The position numbers were made by a program, and so were the translations under genes. From contig CANQLV010000006.1 in NCBI GenBank assembly GCA_947624785.1, positions 1-64,000 of the forward strand: 64,000 nt of DNA. The letters run 5' to 3'. This DNA comes from Akkermansia muciniphila (lineage in GTDB: Bacteria; Verrucomicrobiota; Verrucomicrobiia; Verrucomicrobiales; Akkermansiaceae). The notes below the pieces were generated by a model that searched no databases, was not told the origin of the DNA, and was given only the letters and a program-made list of their open reading frames with translations. Positions 45,556 to 55,130 of the stretch are shown piece after piece. Every line of letters starts with the position of its first letter. Position 1 is the stretch's first letter.

Positions 45556-46956
45556 ATGAGCATCACCTATCTTCCCGGTAAAGAACCCCACCCCAGGGAA
45601 ACGCGCCGCATCCTGAAAAACGTCAACCGCGAAGGCTGGAACACTTCCATTGACTGCTATCTGGCCGACGGCGGCTATGAGGAACTGAAAAAGGCGCTCG
45701 GCATGGAGCCGAAGGCCGTCATTGACGAGGTGAAGAAATCCGGACTGCGCGGCCGCGGCGGCGCGGGCTTCCCCACCGGCGTGAAGTGGACCTTCATTCC
45801 GCCGAACAACACGAAGCCCGTCTATCTGGTCTGCAACTGCGACGAATCCGAACCCGGCACCTTCAAGGACCGCTACATCGTCCACCAGGACCCCCACCAG
45901 CTCATTGAAGGAATGGTCATCTCCAGCTACGCGGTGGGCGCGCACCTGGCTTACATCTACATGCGGGAGGAATTCCCCATTGCCGCGGAAGTCATGCTCA
46001 AGGCCCTTCGGGAAGCGCGCGAACGCGGCTTCCTGGGCCGCAACATCCAGGGTTCCGGCTACGATCTGGAAATCCACGTGCACCGCGGCGCGGGCGCCTA
46101 CATCTGCGGTGAGGAAACGGCCCTGCTCAACTCCCTGGAAGGCCAGCGCCCCTACCCGCGCATCAAGCCCCCCTACTTCCCGGCCGCCATCGGCCTGTAC
46201 GGCTGCCCCACCATCGTGAACAACGTGGAATCCCTCTGCCAGGTGAAGCACGTCATCGCCATGGGAGGAGAAGCCTACAGCCAGGAAGGTGCCAGGCGCT
46301 CCCCCGGCACCCGGATCATCGGCGTCTCCGGCGACGTGAAACGCCCGGGGTTCTATGAAATCGTTTCCGGCTCCATGACCTTCGGCGAACTGCTGTATGA
46401 CGTCTGCGGAGGCCCGCGGGACGGCCGCGAATTCAAGGCCGTGATTCCCGGCGGATCCTCCTCCAAGGTCATGCGCACGGATGTGGAATACAAGGTGCAG
46501 AACCCGGACGGCACCATGGGCAAAATCTCCTTCTTCGACATTCCGCTGGACCTGGACAGCATCTCCCAGCACGGCTCCATGTCCGGCTCCGGTGCGGTCA
46601 TCGTCATGGACGACTCCCGCTCCATGCCCTGGGCCATGAACAACATCAACCGCTTTTACGCCCATGAATCCTGCGGCCAGTGCACCCCCTGCCGGGAAGG
46701 CTGCCCGTGGATGATGAAGCTCAGCACCCGCATTCTGGAAGGCAAGGCCGCCCCGTCCGACGTGGACCTGCTGATTGAAGTGGCCAACCAGATTGAAGGA
46801 AAGACGGTCTGCGCCTTCGGTGAAGCCGCCTCCTGGCCCACCCAGGCCATGGTCTCCAAGTTCAAGGAGGAATTCGTGGCCCTGACGGACCCCTTCAACG
46901 CCTGCCTGCCCCACACCAGGGAAGGCCGGGAACAAACCCGTTTCCTCACCCGCTAA
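45556..46956 (+). CDS. nuoF: NADH-quinone oxidoreductase subunit F
   Basis: A 466-residue 51-kDa-type subunit, the site of NADH oxidation and FMN. The nucleotide-binding glycine loop is LRGRGGAGFPTGVKW, the FMN site includes GAGAYICGEETALLNSLEG, and the N3 [4Fe-4S] ligands are ESCGQCTPCREGC plus the Cys in GKTVCAFGE. The length is normal for the family. Confidence 0.97.
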   Translation: MSITYLPGKEPHPRETRRILKNVNREGWNTSIDCYLADGGYEELKKALGMEPKAVIDEVKKSGLRGRGGAGFPTGVKWTFIPPNNTKPVYLVCNCDESEPGTFKDRYIVHQDPHQLIEGMVISSYAVGAHLAYIYMREEFPIAAEVMLKALREARERGFLGRNIQGSGYDLEIHVHRGAGAYICGEETALLNSLEGQRPYPRIKPPYFPAAIGLYGCPTIVNNVESLCQVKHVIAMGGEAYSQEGARRSPGTRIIGVSGDVKRPGFYEIVSGSMTFGELLYDVCGGPRDGREFKAVIPGGSSSKVMRTDVEYKVQNPDGTMGKISFFDIPLDLDSISQHGSMSGSGAVIVMDDSRSMPWAMNNINRFYAHESCGQCTPCREGCPWMMKLSTRILEGKAAPSDVDLLIEVANQIEGKTVCAFGEAASWPTQAMVSKFKEEFVALTDPFNACLPHTREGREQTRFLTR

Positions 46957-47007
46957 CAGCAGAACGCAACACCACTTTTCAATACCATTTCCCTCCCATC
47001 CGTCATC

Positions 47008-48744
47008 ATGAGTGAAGAAGCTTCCAAACTCCCCAAAGACATTGCCGCCGCGGAAGGCAAGGTGAACGTCCAGATCAACGGAACGTGGCACCGGTTCCCG
47101 CGCGGCACGCGGATTGCTGACGCCTGCCGTTCCGTGGGCGTGCCCATCCCGTGCTTCTGCTACCACCCCAAGCTGGCCGTCGTCGGCTCCTGCCGCATGT
47201 GCATGGTGGAACAGGGGATGCCGCCCAGGCTGGCTCCGGGCCAGACTCCCTCCTATGATGAAAACGGCTACCAGCGCATCCAGTGGATGCCGCGCCCCAT
47301 CATCTCCTGCGCGAACACGGTGGCGGAAAACATGGGCATCCGTACGGACAGCCCCCTCGCCAGCGAGGCGCGCCGCGGCGTGATGGAATTCCTGCTTACC
47401 AGCCACCCGCTGGACTGCCCCATCTGTGACCAGGCCGGGGAATGCAAGCTCCAGGAATACTCCAACGACTACGGCCAGGTGGAAGGCCGCTATGAGGAAA
47501 AGAAGACCAAGAAGGGCAAGAACCTGAGCATCGGCCCGCGCGTGAACCTGGACCAGGAGCGCTGCGTGCTCTGCGGCCGCTGCGTGCGCTTCATGCGCGA
47601 CATCATGCATGACGAGGTGCTCACGATGGCCCAGCGCGGCACCTTCAACGCCATCACGGTCTATCCGGGCCGCGAGCTGGACAGCAACTACTCCCTGAAC
47701 ACCGTGGACCTCTGCCCGGTGGGCGCCCTCACCTCCAAGGACTTCCGCTTCAAGATGCGCGTCTGGTTCCTGAAGGAAACCAAGACCATTGACGTGGACT
47801 GCGGCACGGGCACCAACATCATCCTCTGGACGCGTGAAGACAAGGTATATCGCATCACCCCGCGCCCGAACGATGCCGTGAACTCCTGCTGGATGCCGGA
47901 CTCCCACCGCCTGAACTACAAATACATCAACGCGGAAACGCGCATTCCCCAGCCCGTCATCCGCACGGACGCGGGGGCTCCGCACCGCCCGTCCACCTGG
48001 GAACCCGCCCTGGCCTCCGTCACGGAAGCCGTCAAGCGCGTCGCCCCGCACCAGCTCGCCATCATCGCCTCCGGGCGCATGACCAATGAAGAACTTTATA
48101 TGGTCCGCCACCTGGCCGCGCAAATCGGCACGGACATGGTGGACATCGTCCCCCGCATGGGAGAAAGCGACGGCATGCTGATCGCCGCGGACCGCAACCC
48201 GAACACGAACGGAGCCAAACTGGTGCTGGGCATTGAACCCGGCTCCAGGCTGGCCGCCATCCGCGACGGCGTGCGCAGCGGCTCCATCAAGGGCATCCTC
48301 ACCCTGGGGGAAGACCTCACCGCCCCGGAAGCCGGCTTCACGGCGGAAGACCTGGAAAAGCTGGACTACCTGTTCATGACCGCCCACAGCGCGAATGAAA
48401 CGGCGCGCCATGCGGACCTGGTTCTGCCGGGCGTCACCTACGCTGAAAAATTCGGGACGATGATCAACGTCACGGGCCGCATCCAGCGCCTGAACCGCGC
48501 CATCCAGCCCGTGGGCTACGCCCGGGATGACTGGCAGATTCTCCGGGACATCACCCTTCTACTGGGCGGCAACCCCGCGCTGAAAGACTTCAACTCTGCC
48601 CTGGACGTCCTCACCGTCATGAGCACGGAATACGGAGCCCTCAACGGCGTCACCTGGGGCTCCATCGGAGACGGGGGCCAGCCCATTCTGGAAACCGGCG
48701 TCACCATTCCCGTGGTGGAACATGAAAAAAGCCAGGGCCGCTAA
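47008..48744 (+). CDS. nuoG: NADH-quinone oxidoreductase subunit G, short form
   Basis: A 578-residue 75-kDa-type subunit. The N-terminal ferredoxin-like [2Fe-2S] site is PCFCYHPKLAVVGSCRMCMV plus ISCANTV. The HxxxC-type cluster N5 site is HPLDCPICDQAGEC, and N4 is CVLCGRCVRFMRD with DLCPVGALT. The remaining molybdopterin-oxidoreductase-like part is only about 320 residues, much shorter than in E. coli NuoG (908). It is still in frame to its stop and all cluster ligands needed for the main electron path are present; the extra N7 ligands were not found. Confidence 0.94.
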   Translation: MSEEASKLPKDIAAAEGKVNVQINGTWHRFPRGTRIADACRSVGVPIPCFCYHPKLAVVGSCRMCMVEQGMPPRLAPGQTPSYDENGYQRIQWMPRPIISCANTVAENMGIRTDSPLASEARRGVMEFLLTSHPLDCPICDQAGECKLQEYSNDYGQVEGRYEEKKTKKGKNLSIGPRVNLDQERCVLCGRCVRFMRDIMHDEVLTMAQRGTFNAITVYPGRELDSNYSLNTVDLCPVGALTSKDFRFKMRVWFLKETKTIDVDCGTGTNIILWTREDKVYRITPRPNDAVNSCWMPDSHRLNYKYINAETRIPQPVIRTDAGAPHRPSTWEPALASVTEAVKRVAPHQLAIIASGRMTNEELYMVRHLAAQIGTDMVDIVPRMGESDGMLIAADRNPNTNGAKLVLGIEPGSRLAAIRDGVRSGSIKGILTLGEDLTAPEAGFTAEDLEKLDYLFMTAHSANETARHADLVLPGVTYAEKFGTMINVTGRIQRLNRAIQPVGYARDDWQILRDITLLLGGNPALKDFNSALDVLTVMSTEYGALNGVTWGSIGDGGQPILETGVTIPVVEHEKSQGR

Positions 48745-48779
48745 TCACACTTCACACGCACACAACCTGTTAATCCGCC

Positions 48780-50048
48780 ATGATTGATTCGATTCTAACC
48801 TTTTGCGACGAAGTGCTCAGCAACCCTGTGTGGTTCTACGTCATCACCCTGCTGATCAAAATCGTCATCTGCTTCGCCATCACCATCCTGTTCATTCCGG
48901 TCTGCGTGTACATTGAACGCCGGGTGGCCGCCTGGATTCAGGACCGCGTGGGGCCCAACCGCGCCGGCATCCCGCTGAGCATCTTCCGCCGCTTCGGGGC
49001 GAAGTCCGACCTGCCGTTTAAAAAGACGCTGGACTACTTCGGCCTTCCCCACGACGGCAAAATCGCCAACCTGTGCCGCTTCTTCCGCCTGGACCGCGAC
49101 ATTCCGATCTTCGGCCTCGTGCAGCCCATGGTGGACGGCGGCAAGCTGTTCCTGAAGCAGGACTTCACGCCTCCCTTCGTGCGCCGCGTATACTTCTGGA
49201 TCGCCCCCATCCTGGTGCTGGCCCCCCCGCTGATGACGGCGGCCGTGGTCCCCTTTGCCGGCGACCTCCACACCTCCTACGGCAACGTAAACATGGCGGT
49301 GGCCAACCTCAGCGTAGGCCCCCTCTGGATGTTCGCCATCTCCTCCCTCTCCGTATACGGGCTGGTGCTGGCCGGCTGGTCCTCCAACTCCAAATTCCCC
49401 TTCCTGGGCGGCGTGCGCTCCTCCGCCCAGATGATCTCCTATGAAATCAGCATGGGCCTCTCCATCATCCCCGTGCTGATGATTTACAGCACGCTGGACC
49501 TCTCCAACATCGTGGAATACCAGGCCGCCAACGGCTGGCTGCTGCTCCCCGTGTGGGGCGAGGGCCTGAGCTGGCAGCGCTGGATACTGCTGGTTCCCAT
49601 CGCCATCAGCTTCATCATCTTCCTGACCTCCATCTTCGCGGAGGCCAACCGCACGCCCTTTGACATGTCCGAATGTGAAACGGACCTCGTGGGCGGCTAC
49701 CACACGGAATACTCCTCCATGAAATTCGCGCAATTCTTCATGGGTGAATACGCCGCCATGGTGGTGGGTTCCTCCCTGGTCATCACGCTGTTCCTGGGCG
49801 GCTGGTCCATCGGCTTCGGCCTGGACGGGTGGCTCAACGAACACGTGGCCAACTGGGTGGCGGTCATCTGCCAGCTCATCGCGTACGTGATCAAGCTCCT
49901 CTTCTTCGTCTTCTTCTTCGTCTGGGTGCGCTGGACGCTCCCCCGCTTCCGTTACGACCAGGTGATGAAGCTCGGCTGGATGGTCTTCTTTGAACTGGCC
50001 GTCATCAACATCTTCATCACGGCCGCCATCCTGTACTTCGTCAAGTAA
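48780..50048 (+). CDS. nuoH: NADH-quinone oxidoreductase subunit H
   Basis: A 422-residue ND1-type membrane subunit that shapes the quinone chamber. The family sequence IERRVAAWIQDRVGPNRAGI is followed by an insertion of about 45 residues (through FGLPHDGKIANLCRFFRLDR) before GLVQPMVDGGKLFLKQDFTP. Later landmarks are EANRTPFDMSECETDLVGGY and YSSMKFAQFFMGEYAAM. About eight to nine helices are visible. The insertion makes it longer than the roughly 325 residues in E. coli. Confidence 0.95.
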   Translation: MIDSILTFCDEVLSNPVWFYVITLLIKIVICFAITILFIPVCVYIERRVAAWIQDRVGPNRAGIPLSIFRRFGAKSDLPFKKTLDYFGLPHDGKIANLCRFFRLDRDIPIFGLVQPMVDGGKLFLKQDFTPPFVRRVYFWIAPILVLAPPLMTAAVVPFAGDLHTSYGNVNMAVANLSVGPLWMFAISSLSVYGLVLAGWSSNSKFPFLGGVRSSAQMISYEISMGLSIIPVLMIYSTLDLSNIVEYQAANGWLLLPVWGEGLSWQRWILLVPIAISFIIFLTSIFAEANRTPFDMSECETDLVGGYHTEYSSMKFAQFFMGEYAAMVVGSSLVITLFLGGWSIGFGLDGWLNEHVANWVAVICQLIAYVIKLLFFVFFFVWVRWTLPRFRYDQVMKLGWMVFFELAVINIFITAAILYFVK

Positions 50049-50080
50049 CCAACCTTCTTCATCCCGACAACATCACTATT

Positions 50081-50644
50081 ATGGCCTTCAAAACGATCAA
50101 GCGCCCGAAGATTTCCCTCGGAGAGCGGTTCTACTTGCAATCCATCCTTGGCGGTCTCTGGATCACCATCAAGCACCTCGTTCTGGCTCTGCTGGGCAAA
50201 TCCCGCAACAAGAAGGAACTGGCCGGCTCCGGCATCGGCGTCACGATGCAGTACCCGGAATTCCGGTGGGACAAGCACCTGCCGGAATACTACCGTGGAG
50301 CCCCCGTCCTGGTGAAGGGGGAAGACGGCCGCGAACGCTGCGTCTCCTGCCAGCTCTGCGAATTCATCTGCCCGGCCCGCGCCATCACCATCACCCCCGG
50401 CGCCGTCAAGGAAGGCCCCTGGGGCAAGGTGGAAAAAGCGCCCAAGGAATTCCAGATCGACATGCTGCGCTGCATCTACTGCGGCATGTGCGAGGAAGCC
50501 TGCCCGGAACAGGCCATCTTCATGAGCCAGGACTACCTGTTCACCCCCACGGACAAGGCTCAGGCCATCCACAACAAGGCCAAGCTCTACGAAATGGGCG
50601 GCACCCGCAAGGGGCTGGTCAACAAGTGGAACCAATACAAATAA
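50081..50644 (+). CDS. nuoI: NADH-quinone oxidoreductase subunit I
   Basis: A 187-residue 23-kDa-type subunit carrying clusters N6a and N6b. The two ferredoxin motifs are CVSCQLCEFICPARAI and CIYCGMCEEACPEQAI. The N-terminal helix region (LGERFYLQSILGGLWITIKH) associates with the membrane face. It links NuoG to the quinone-side cluster of NuoB, which is not encoded in this window. Confidence 0.96.
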   Translation: MAFKTIKRPKISLGERFYLQSILGGLWITIKHLVLALLGKSRNKKELAGSGIGVTMQYPEFRWDKHLPEYYRGAPVLVKGEDGRERCVSCQLCEFICPARAITITPGAVKEGPWGKVEKAPKEFQIDMLRCIYCGMCEEACPEQAIFMSQDYLFTPTDKAQAIHNKAKLYEMGGTRKGLVNKWNQYK

Positions 50645-50680
50645 ACAACCCCGAAACACTCACTCCAAATTCCGTACGTT

Positions 50681-51436
50681 ATGAACATTTTTGCCAGTGA
50701 CATACTCTTTTACATCTTCGGGGCCCTGGCCGTGATCCTGTCCCTGATGGTCGTCTTCATGCGCAACCCCGTTTCCTCCGCCATGATGATGGCCCTCTCC
50801 TTCGGCGCCACCGCCGCCGTCATGATCGGGCTGGGGGCCCATTTCCTGGGCATTCTCCAGATTCTGGTATACGCCGGAGCCATCATGGTGCTCTTCGCGT
50901 TCATCATCATGCTACTGAACGTGAAGCGGGAAACCTCCCCCTTCCGGCGGCCCGTATCCGTCGCCATCGGCGTCATCATCGCCGGCCTCTTCCTGGGCCA
51001 GCTCATCGGCATCATCTACTCCCTGCCCGGCGCGAAGGACAGCCACCGCTGCCCGATGGCCACCGCGGAACAGGCCTGGAACGATTTGAAAATCGGGCAG
51101 GATTCTCCTGAAAAAGCTGCTGCACACAGCACGGCATGCGAACAGGGCTTCAATCCCTCAAACTGCTGCGTAACCAAGGAGCAGCAGGACAAGCTCATCC
51201 GTCCCCACGCTCCCTCCGCCGTTCTCCCCCCCCTCTCCCCCCAATGTTCCGCACACCTCTATCCGGAGGGTTCCACCATCCGCGCGGAAATAGACAACGG
51301 GGAATTCCCGGACACCGCCCTGCTGGGCCGCACCCTGTTTGACAAATACAACCGGAGCCTGGTCATCGCCGGCCTGGCCCTGCTGGTGGCCTCCATCGGC
51401 GTCGTCGTGCTGAGCCGCCGCCCCTCCGGCAAATAA
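50681..51436 (+). CDS. nuoJ: NADH-quinone oxidoreductase subunit J with a Cys-containing extra loop
   Basis: A 251-residue ND6-type membrane subunit. The first four helices match the family (LYFIFGALAVILSLMVVF-like start and ILVYAGAIMVLFAFIIMLL). Between helix 4 and the last helix (SLVIAGLALLVASIGVVVL) there is a soluble loop of about 80 residues that holds six cysteines, in HRCPMA, TACEQ, SNCCVT and QCSAH plus nearby positions. E. coli NuoJ (184 residues) has a much shorter loop. The loop is predicted to face the periplasm if topology is conserved. Confidence 0.92.
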   Translation: MNIFASDILFYIFGALAVILSLMVVFMRNPVSSAMMMALSFGATAAVMIGLGAHFLGILQILVYAGAIMVLFAFIIMLLNVKRETSPFRRPVSVAIGVIIAGLFLGQLIGIIYSLPGAKDSHRCPMATAEQAWNDLKIGQDSPEKAAAHSTACEQGFNPSNCCVTKEQQDKLIRPHAPSAVLPPLSPQCSAHLYPEGSTIRAEIDNGEFPDTALLGRTLFDKYNRSLVIAGLALLVASIGVVVLSRRPSGK

Positions 51437-51463
51437 CCCGAACCCCTTACCACAGCCATCATC

Positions 51464-51781
51464 ATGATACCTCTTACGCATTACCTGATCCTCTCCGGCG
51501 TCCTGTTCGCCATCGGCCTGATGGGGGTGATTGTCCGGCGTGACATCATCGTCATCTTCATGTGCCTGGAAATGATGCTCAGCGCGGCCAACCTGTCCCT
51601 GGTGGCGTTTTCACGCGCCCAGGGCACCATGGGACTGCCGAACTATGACGGCCAGTCCCTGTCCATCTTCATCCTCACCATCGCCGCGGCGGAAGTAGCC
51701 ATTGGGCTGGCGCTCATCGTCTCCCTGTACCGGGCCAGGCGCACGGCCAGCACGCAGGATCTCAACACGCTGAAAGACTAA
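51464..51781 (+). CDS. nuoK: NADH-quinone oxidoreductase subunit K
   Basis: A 105-residue ND4L-type subunit with three helices. The two conserved membrane Glu residues lie in IFMCLEMMLSAANL and TIAAAEVAIGLALIV. Its length matches the family (about 100). It sits between nuoJ and nuoL as usual. Confidence 0.96.
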   Translation: MIPLTHYLILSGVLFAIGLMGVIVRRDIIVIFMCLEMMLSAANLSLVAFSRAQGTMGLPNYDGQSLSIFILTIAAAEVAIGLALIVSLYRARRTASTQDLNTLKD

Positions 51782-51804
51782 GAGCAACACACCACTTCAA
51801 GAAC

Positions 51805-53637
51805 ATGTTTAATATTGATATTCAATACACCTGGCTCCTGCTCTTCCTGCCGCTGGTCGTAGCCGCCTTTGACTGGTTCCTGCTGACCCGGCGTCCGAAC
51901 GTCGCGTCCCTCACCTCCACCTTCTCCTGCTTGGCGACTTTCGTCCTTTCGCTGGGGCTGCTGGACCAGACCGGCTCGGACTCCTTCTCCTGGCTTCCGA
52001 TCTCCGACGTCTTTTCCGTTGACCTGGGCTTCGTGCTGGACCCTCTTTCCACCCGCATGATGCTGGTGGTCACGGGCATCGGCCTGCTCGTCCACATCTT
52101 CTCCCTGAGCTACATGGCGGACGACAAGGCAAAAACGCGCTACTTCGCGTGCCTGAGCCTCTTCATGTTCTCCATGACGGGCATCGTCCTGGCGAACAAC
52201 ATCGCCATGACCTTCATCTTCTGGGAGCTGGTGGGCCTTTCCTCCTACCTGCTCATCGGCCACTGGTACACCAGGGACGCCGCCGCGAACGCCGCCAAAA
52301 AGGCCTTCATCTGCAACCGCGTGGGGGACTTCGGCTTCCTGATCGGCATCCTGACCCTCTGGGCGCTGACCAACACGCTGGACTTCAGCCTGATGGAAAT
52401 GCCCGCGGGCCTCAGTGAAACCCTGCTGAACATCACGGTGCTGTGCCTCTTCTGCGGGGCGGTGGGCAAATCCGCCCAGTTCCCGCTGCACGTGTGGCTG
52501 CCGGACGCCATGGAAGGCCCCACCCCCGTTTCCGCCCTGATCCATGCCGCCACCATGGTGGCCGCCGGGGTGTACATGATGGTGCGCGTCCAGTACTCCA
52601 TCGGCGTGGAAGCCTTCCCCGCCCTGGCCTGCAACGTCATCGCCGTCATCGGCGCCGTCACGGCCGTCATCGCCGCCTTCATGGCCACCCAGCAGAACGA
52701 CATCAAGCGCGTGCTGGCCTACTCCACCCTCTCCCAGCTGGGCTACATGGTCATGGCCCTGGGACTGCTGGCCGGGGAAGCGGCCATGTTCCACCTCTTC
52801 ACCCACGCCTGGTTCAAGGCCCTGCTCTTCCTGGGCGCGGGCGCCATCATCTTCGCCTGCCACCATGAACAGGACATCTGGAAAATGGGCGGCATCATGA
52901 AGCGCATGAAGCTGACCTCCCTCACCTTCATCATCGCGACCATGGCCCTGATCGCCATTCCGTTCACGTCCGGCTTCTTCTCCAAGGAAGCCATTCTGGA
53001 AGCCGCCCTGCATAAAAACCCAGTCTTCTTCTGGATCGGCGCGGGCGTGGCCCTGCTGACCACCTTCTACATGATGCGCGTGATCTTCGTGGTCTTCTTC
53101 GGCAAGAGCCGCAGCCACAGCTCGGAACACGCCACGGAAGTGGGCGGCCTCATGCTGGTTCCCCTGCTGATCCTGGCCGTGCTGGCCCTCATCTCCGGCT
53201 ACGGCTTCATGGCCGACAGGCTGGTGCCCTTCAACGGGTTCGTTTCCGAAAGCTTCCATATCGGCATGCCCTTCTACGTCTCCATGGGCGCGCTGGTGCT
53301 CGGCATCCTGCTGGCAGCCGTTTTCTATGCGGGCTCTCCGGCTTCCGACAAGCTCTCCGGCAATGCCGTCTCCCGCGCCCTCGCCAACCGCCTCTACATC
53401 GACTGGTTCTATGACAAGGTGCTGGTCAGGGGCATTCAGGGCTCTCTGGCCGCCATCATCGACTTCATGGACCAGTTCATCATCTCCGGCCTCATCGTGG
53501 GCGGCCTGGCGCGGCTGACCGCCGCCGTGGGCTCCCTGCTGCGCCGCCTCCAGTCCGGCAGCATGGCCGCCTACACGGCCCTCTTCGGCATCGGTCTGCT
53601 CCTGGTCATCTACTTCACCGTCTTCTATTCCTGCTAA
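51805..53637 (+). CDS. nuoL: NADH-quinone oxidoreductase subunit L
   Basis: A 610-residue ND5-type antiporter-like proton-pumping subunit. Key residues are in TFIFWELVGLSSYLLIGHWY (Glu), the Lys region SAQFPLHVWLPDAMEGPTPV and HAATMVAAGVYMMVR, and the broken-helix Lys and His of FMATQQNDIKRVLAYSTLSQ. The C-terminal lateral-helix region is present (YIDWFYDKVLVRG onward). Confidence 0.96.
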   Translation: MFNIDIQYTWLLLFLPLVVAAFDWFLLTRRPNVASLTSTFSCLATFVLSLGLLDQTGSDSFSWLPISDVFSVDLGFVLDPLSTRMMLVVTGIGLLVHIFSLSYMADDKAKTRYFACLSLFMFSMTGIVLANNIAMTFIFWELVGLSSYLLIGHWYTRDAAANAAKKAFICNRVGDFGFLIGILTLWALTNTLDFSLMEMPAGLSETLLNITVLCLFCGAVGKSAQFPLHVWLPDAMEGPTPVSALIHAATMVAAGVYMMVRVQYSIGVEAFPALACNVIAVIGAVTAVIAAFMATQQNDIKRVLAYSTLSQLGYMVMALGLLAGEAAMFHLFTHAWFKALLFLGAGAIIFACHHEQDIWKMGGIMKRMKLTSLTFIIATMALIAIPFTSGFFSKEAILEAALHKNPVFFWIGAGVALLTTFYMMRVIFVVFFGKSRSHSSEHATEVGGLMLVPLLILAVLALISGYGFMADRLVPFNGFVSESFHIGMPFYVSMGALVLGILLAAVFYAGSPASDKLSGNAVSRALANRLYIDWFYDKVLVRGIQGSLAAIIDFMDQFIISGLIVGGLARLTAAVGSLLRRLQSGSMAAYTALFGIGLLLVIYFTVFYSC

Positions 53638-53658
53638 CCTACCAACCAATCACACACC

Positions 53659-55083
53659 ATGCTTATCTGGCTTGTTCTCATTCCTCTGATTGCCGCGGCC
53701 CTCATCGGTCTGTGCAAGGCGCCCGCACGCCCGACAGCCCTGCTCAGCGCCACGCTGACGCTGGCCCTCGGCATCTGGGCCCTGGTTAGCTTTGACGGCT
53801 GCTCCCCCTGCTGGTCCCGCTTTGAAGGGATGGACCTCCAGCTCACGCTGGCCCCGGCCCTGGCCAAAGTGATGCTGCTACTGACCATCCTGGTAACCTT
53901 CGCCACGGTGCTGGGCACCAACCCTCCCAAGGGAGGGGAAGCCTCCTGGTACAACTCCGCCCTGCTGATTTCCGCGGGCGCCACCGGGGCCTTCCTGTCC
54001 GACAACATCATCTCCTTCTTCGCCTTCCATGAGCTGGCCCTCATCCCCACCTTCGTGATGATCGGCCTGTACGGGCGCGGCGACCGCCGCACCACGGCCT
54101 GGCGCGCCACGCTTTACCTGGGGCTTGCCTCCATGGTGCTGCTGGCCGCCCTGCTGATGATCGGCACGCAGGCGGGCTTCACCTTCTCCGGATTGAAAGA
54201 CTTCATGGCCGGCGGACAGGAACTCGCCCACGCGGAACTCATCGGCGCCCTGCTGATCGCCGGCTTCGGCACGCTGATTTCCCTCTTCCCTTTCCACTCC
54301 TGGGCAGCCCCCGCGTACGCCTCCGCCCCCGCTCCGGTGGCGATGATGCACGCAGGCGTTCTCAAGAAGTTCGGCCTGTACGGACTCTTCATGTTCCAGC
54401 CGCTGATGGAAACGGGATTCCTGCCCTGGACGAACATCCTCCTGGTCCTGCTCGTCTGCAACGTCATCTGGGTAGGCTACGTGACCGTCAACCAGAAGAG
54501 GCTGGACCTGCTCCTGGGCAACTCCTCCGTGATGCACATGGGCTACATCTTCCTGGCCTTCGCCGCCCTGGTGGCCTCCGGTTCCGCGGAAGCCAACCCC
54601 TGGGCGCTGAAAGGGGCCGCCCTGCTGATGCTGGCCCACGGCCTGACCATCGCCCTGCTCTTCCTGCTCTGCGGACAGATTGAAAAGCAGACCGGCACGC
54701 TGGAAATCAACTCCCTGGGCGGCCTGAGCACCAGGCTGCCGCGCATGGCCTTCGTCTTCGGCCTGGCGGGCATGGCCTCCATCGGCCTGCCCGGCCTCGC
54801 CAACTTCCCGGGGGAATTCATGGTCTTCTTCTCCGGCTTCGCCGGATTTAACGACGGCTTCGGCCCCGTCCAGATCGCCACCATCCTCTGCCTCTGGGGC
54901 CTGGTCATCGGCGCGGTGTACATGCTGAGGGCCTACCGCAACATCTTCCAGGGGGACCTCTCCAAAGCCGCTACCTACGCCACGGAACTGCTGCCGTCCG
55001 AGCGAGCGGCCAACTACTTCCTGACCATCACCCTGGCGGTCTTCGGCTTCTTCCCCACGCTGGTGCTCCAGTTCTTCTCCTGA
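53659..55083 (+). CDS. nuoM: NADH-quinone oxidoreductase subunit M
   Basis: A 474-residue ND4-type pump subunit. Conserved features are FFAFHELALIPTFVMIGLYG (Glu), FPFHSWAAPAYASAPAPVAM, and QKRLDLLLGNSSVMHMGYIF in the broken-helix region. It is slightly shorter than E. coli NuoM (509). The gap before it (21 nt) contains no G at all. Confidence 0.95.
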   Translation: MLIWLVLIPLIAAALIGLCKAPARPTALLSATLTLALGIWALVSFDGCSPCWSRFEGMDLQLTLAPALAKVMLLLTILVTFATVLGTNPPKGGEASWYNSALLISAGATGAFLSDNIISFFAFHELALIPTFVMIGLYGRGDRRTTAWRATLYLGLASMVLLAALLMIGTQAGFTFSGLKDFMAGGQELAHAELIGALLIAGFGTLISLFPFHSWAAPAYASAPAPVAMMHAGVLKKFGLYGLFMFQPLMETGFLPWTNILLVLLVCNVIWVGYVTVNQKRLDLLLGNSSVMHMGYIFLAFAALVASGSAEANPWALKGAALLMLAHGLTIALLFLLCGQIEKQTGTLEINSLGGLSTRLPRMAFVFGLAGMASIGLPGLANFPGEFMVFFSGFAGFNDGFGPVQIATILCLWGLVIGAVYMLRAYRNIFQGDLSKAATYATELLPSERAANYFLTITLAVFGFFPTLVLQFFS

Positions 55084-55130
55084 TTCCTTTTCCGAATACA
55101 ATCCTAGTTTAACCCGATCTTCTTTTACCC

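Noticed and set aside
45523..48411. 962-codon minus-strand frame opposite nuoF and nuoG
   Set aside because: Antisense shadow rich in His, Gly and Ala; the plus-strand genes have intact Fe-S motifs.
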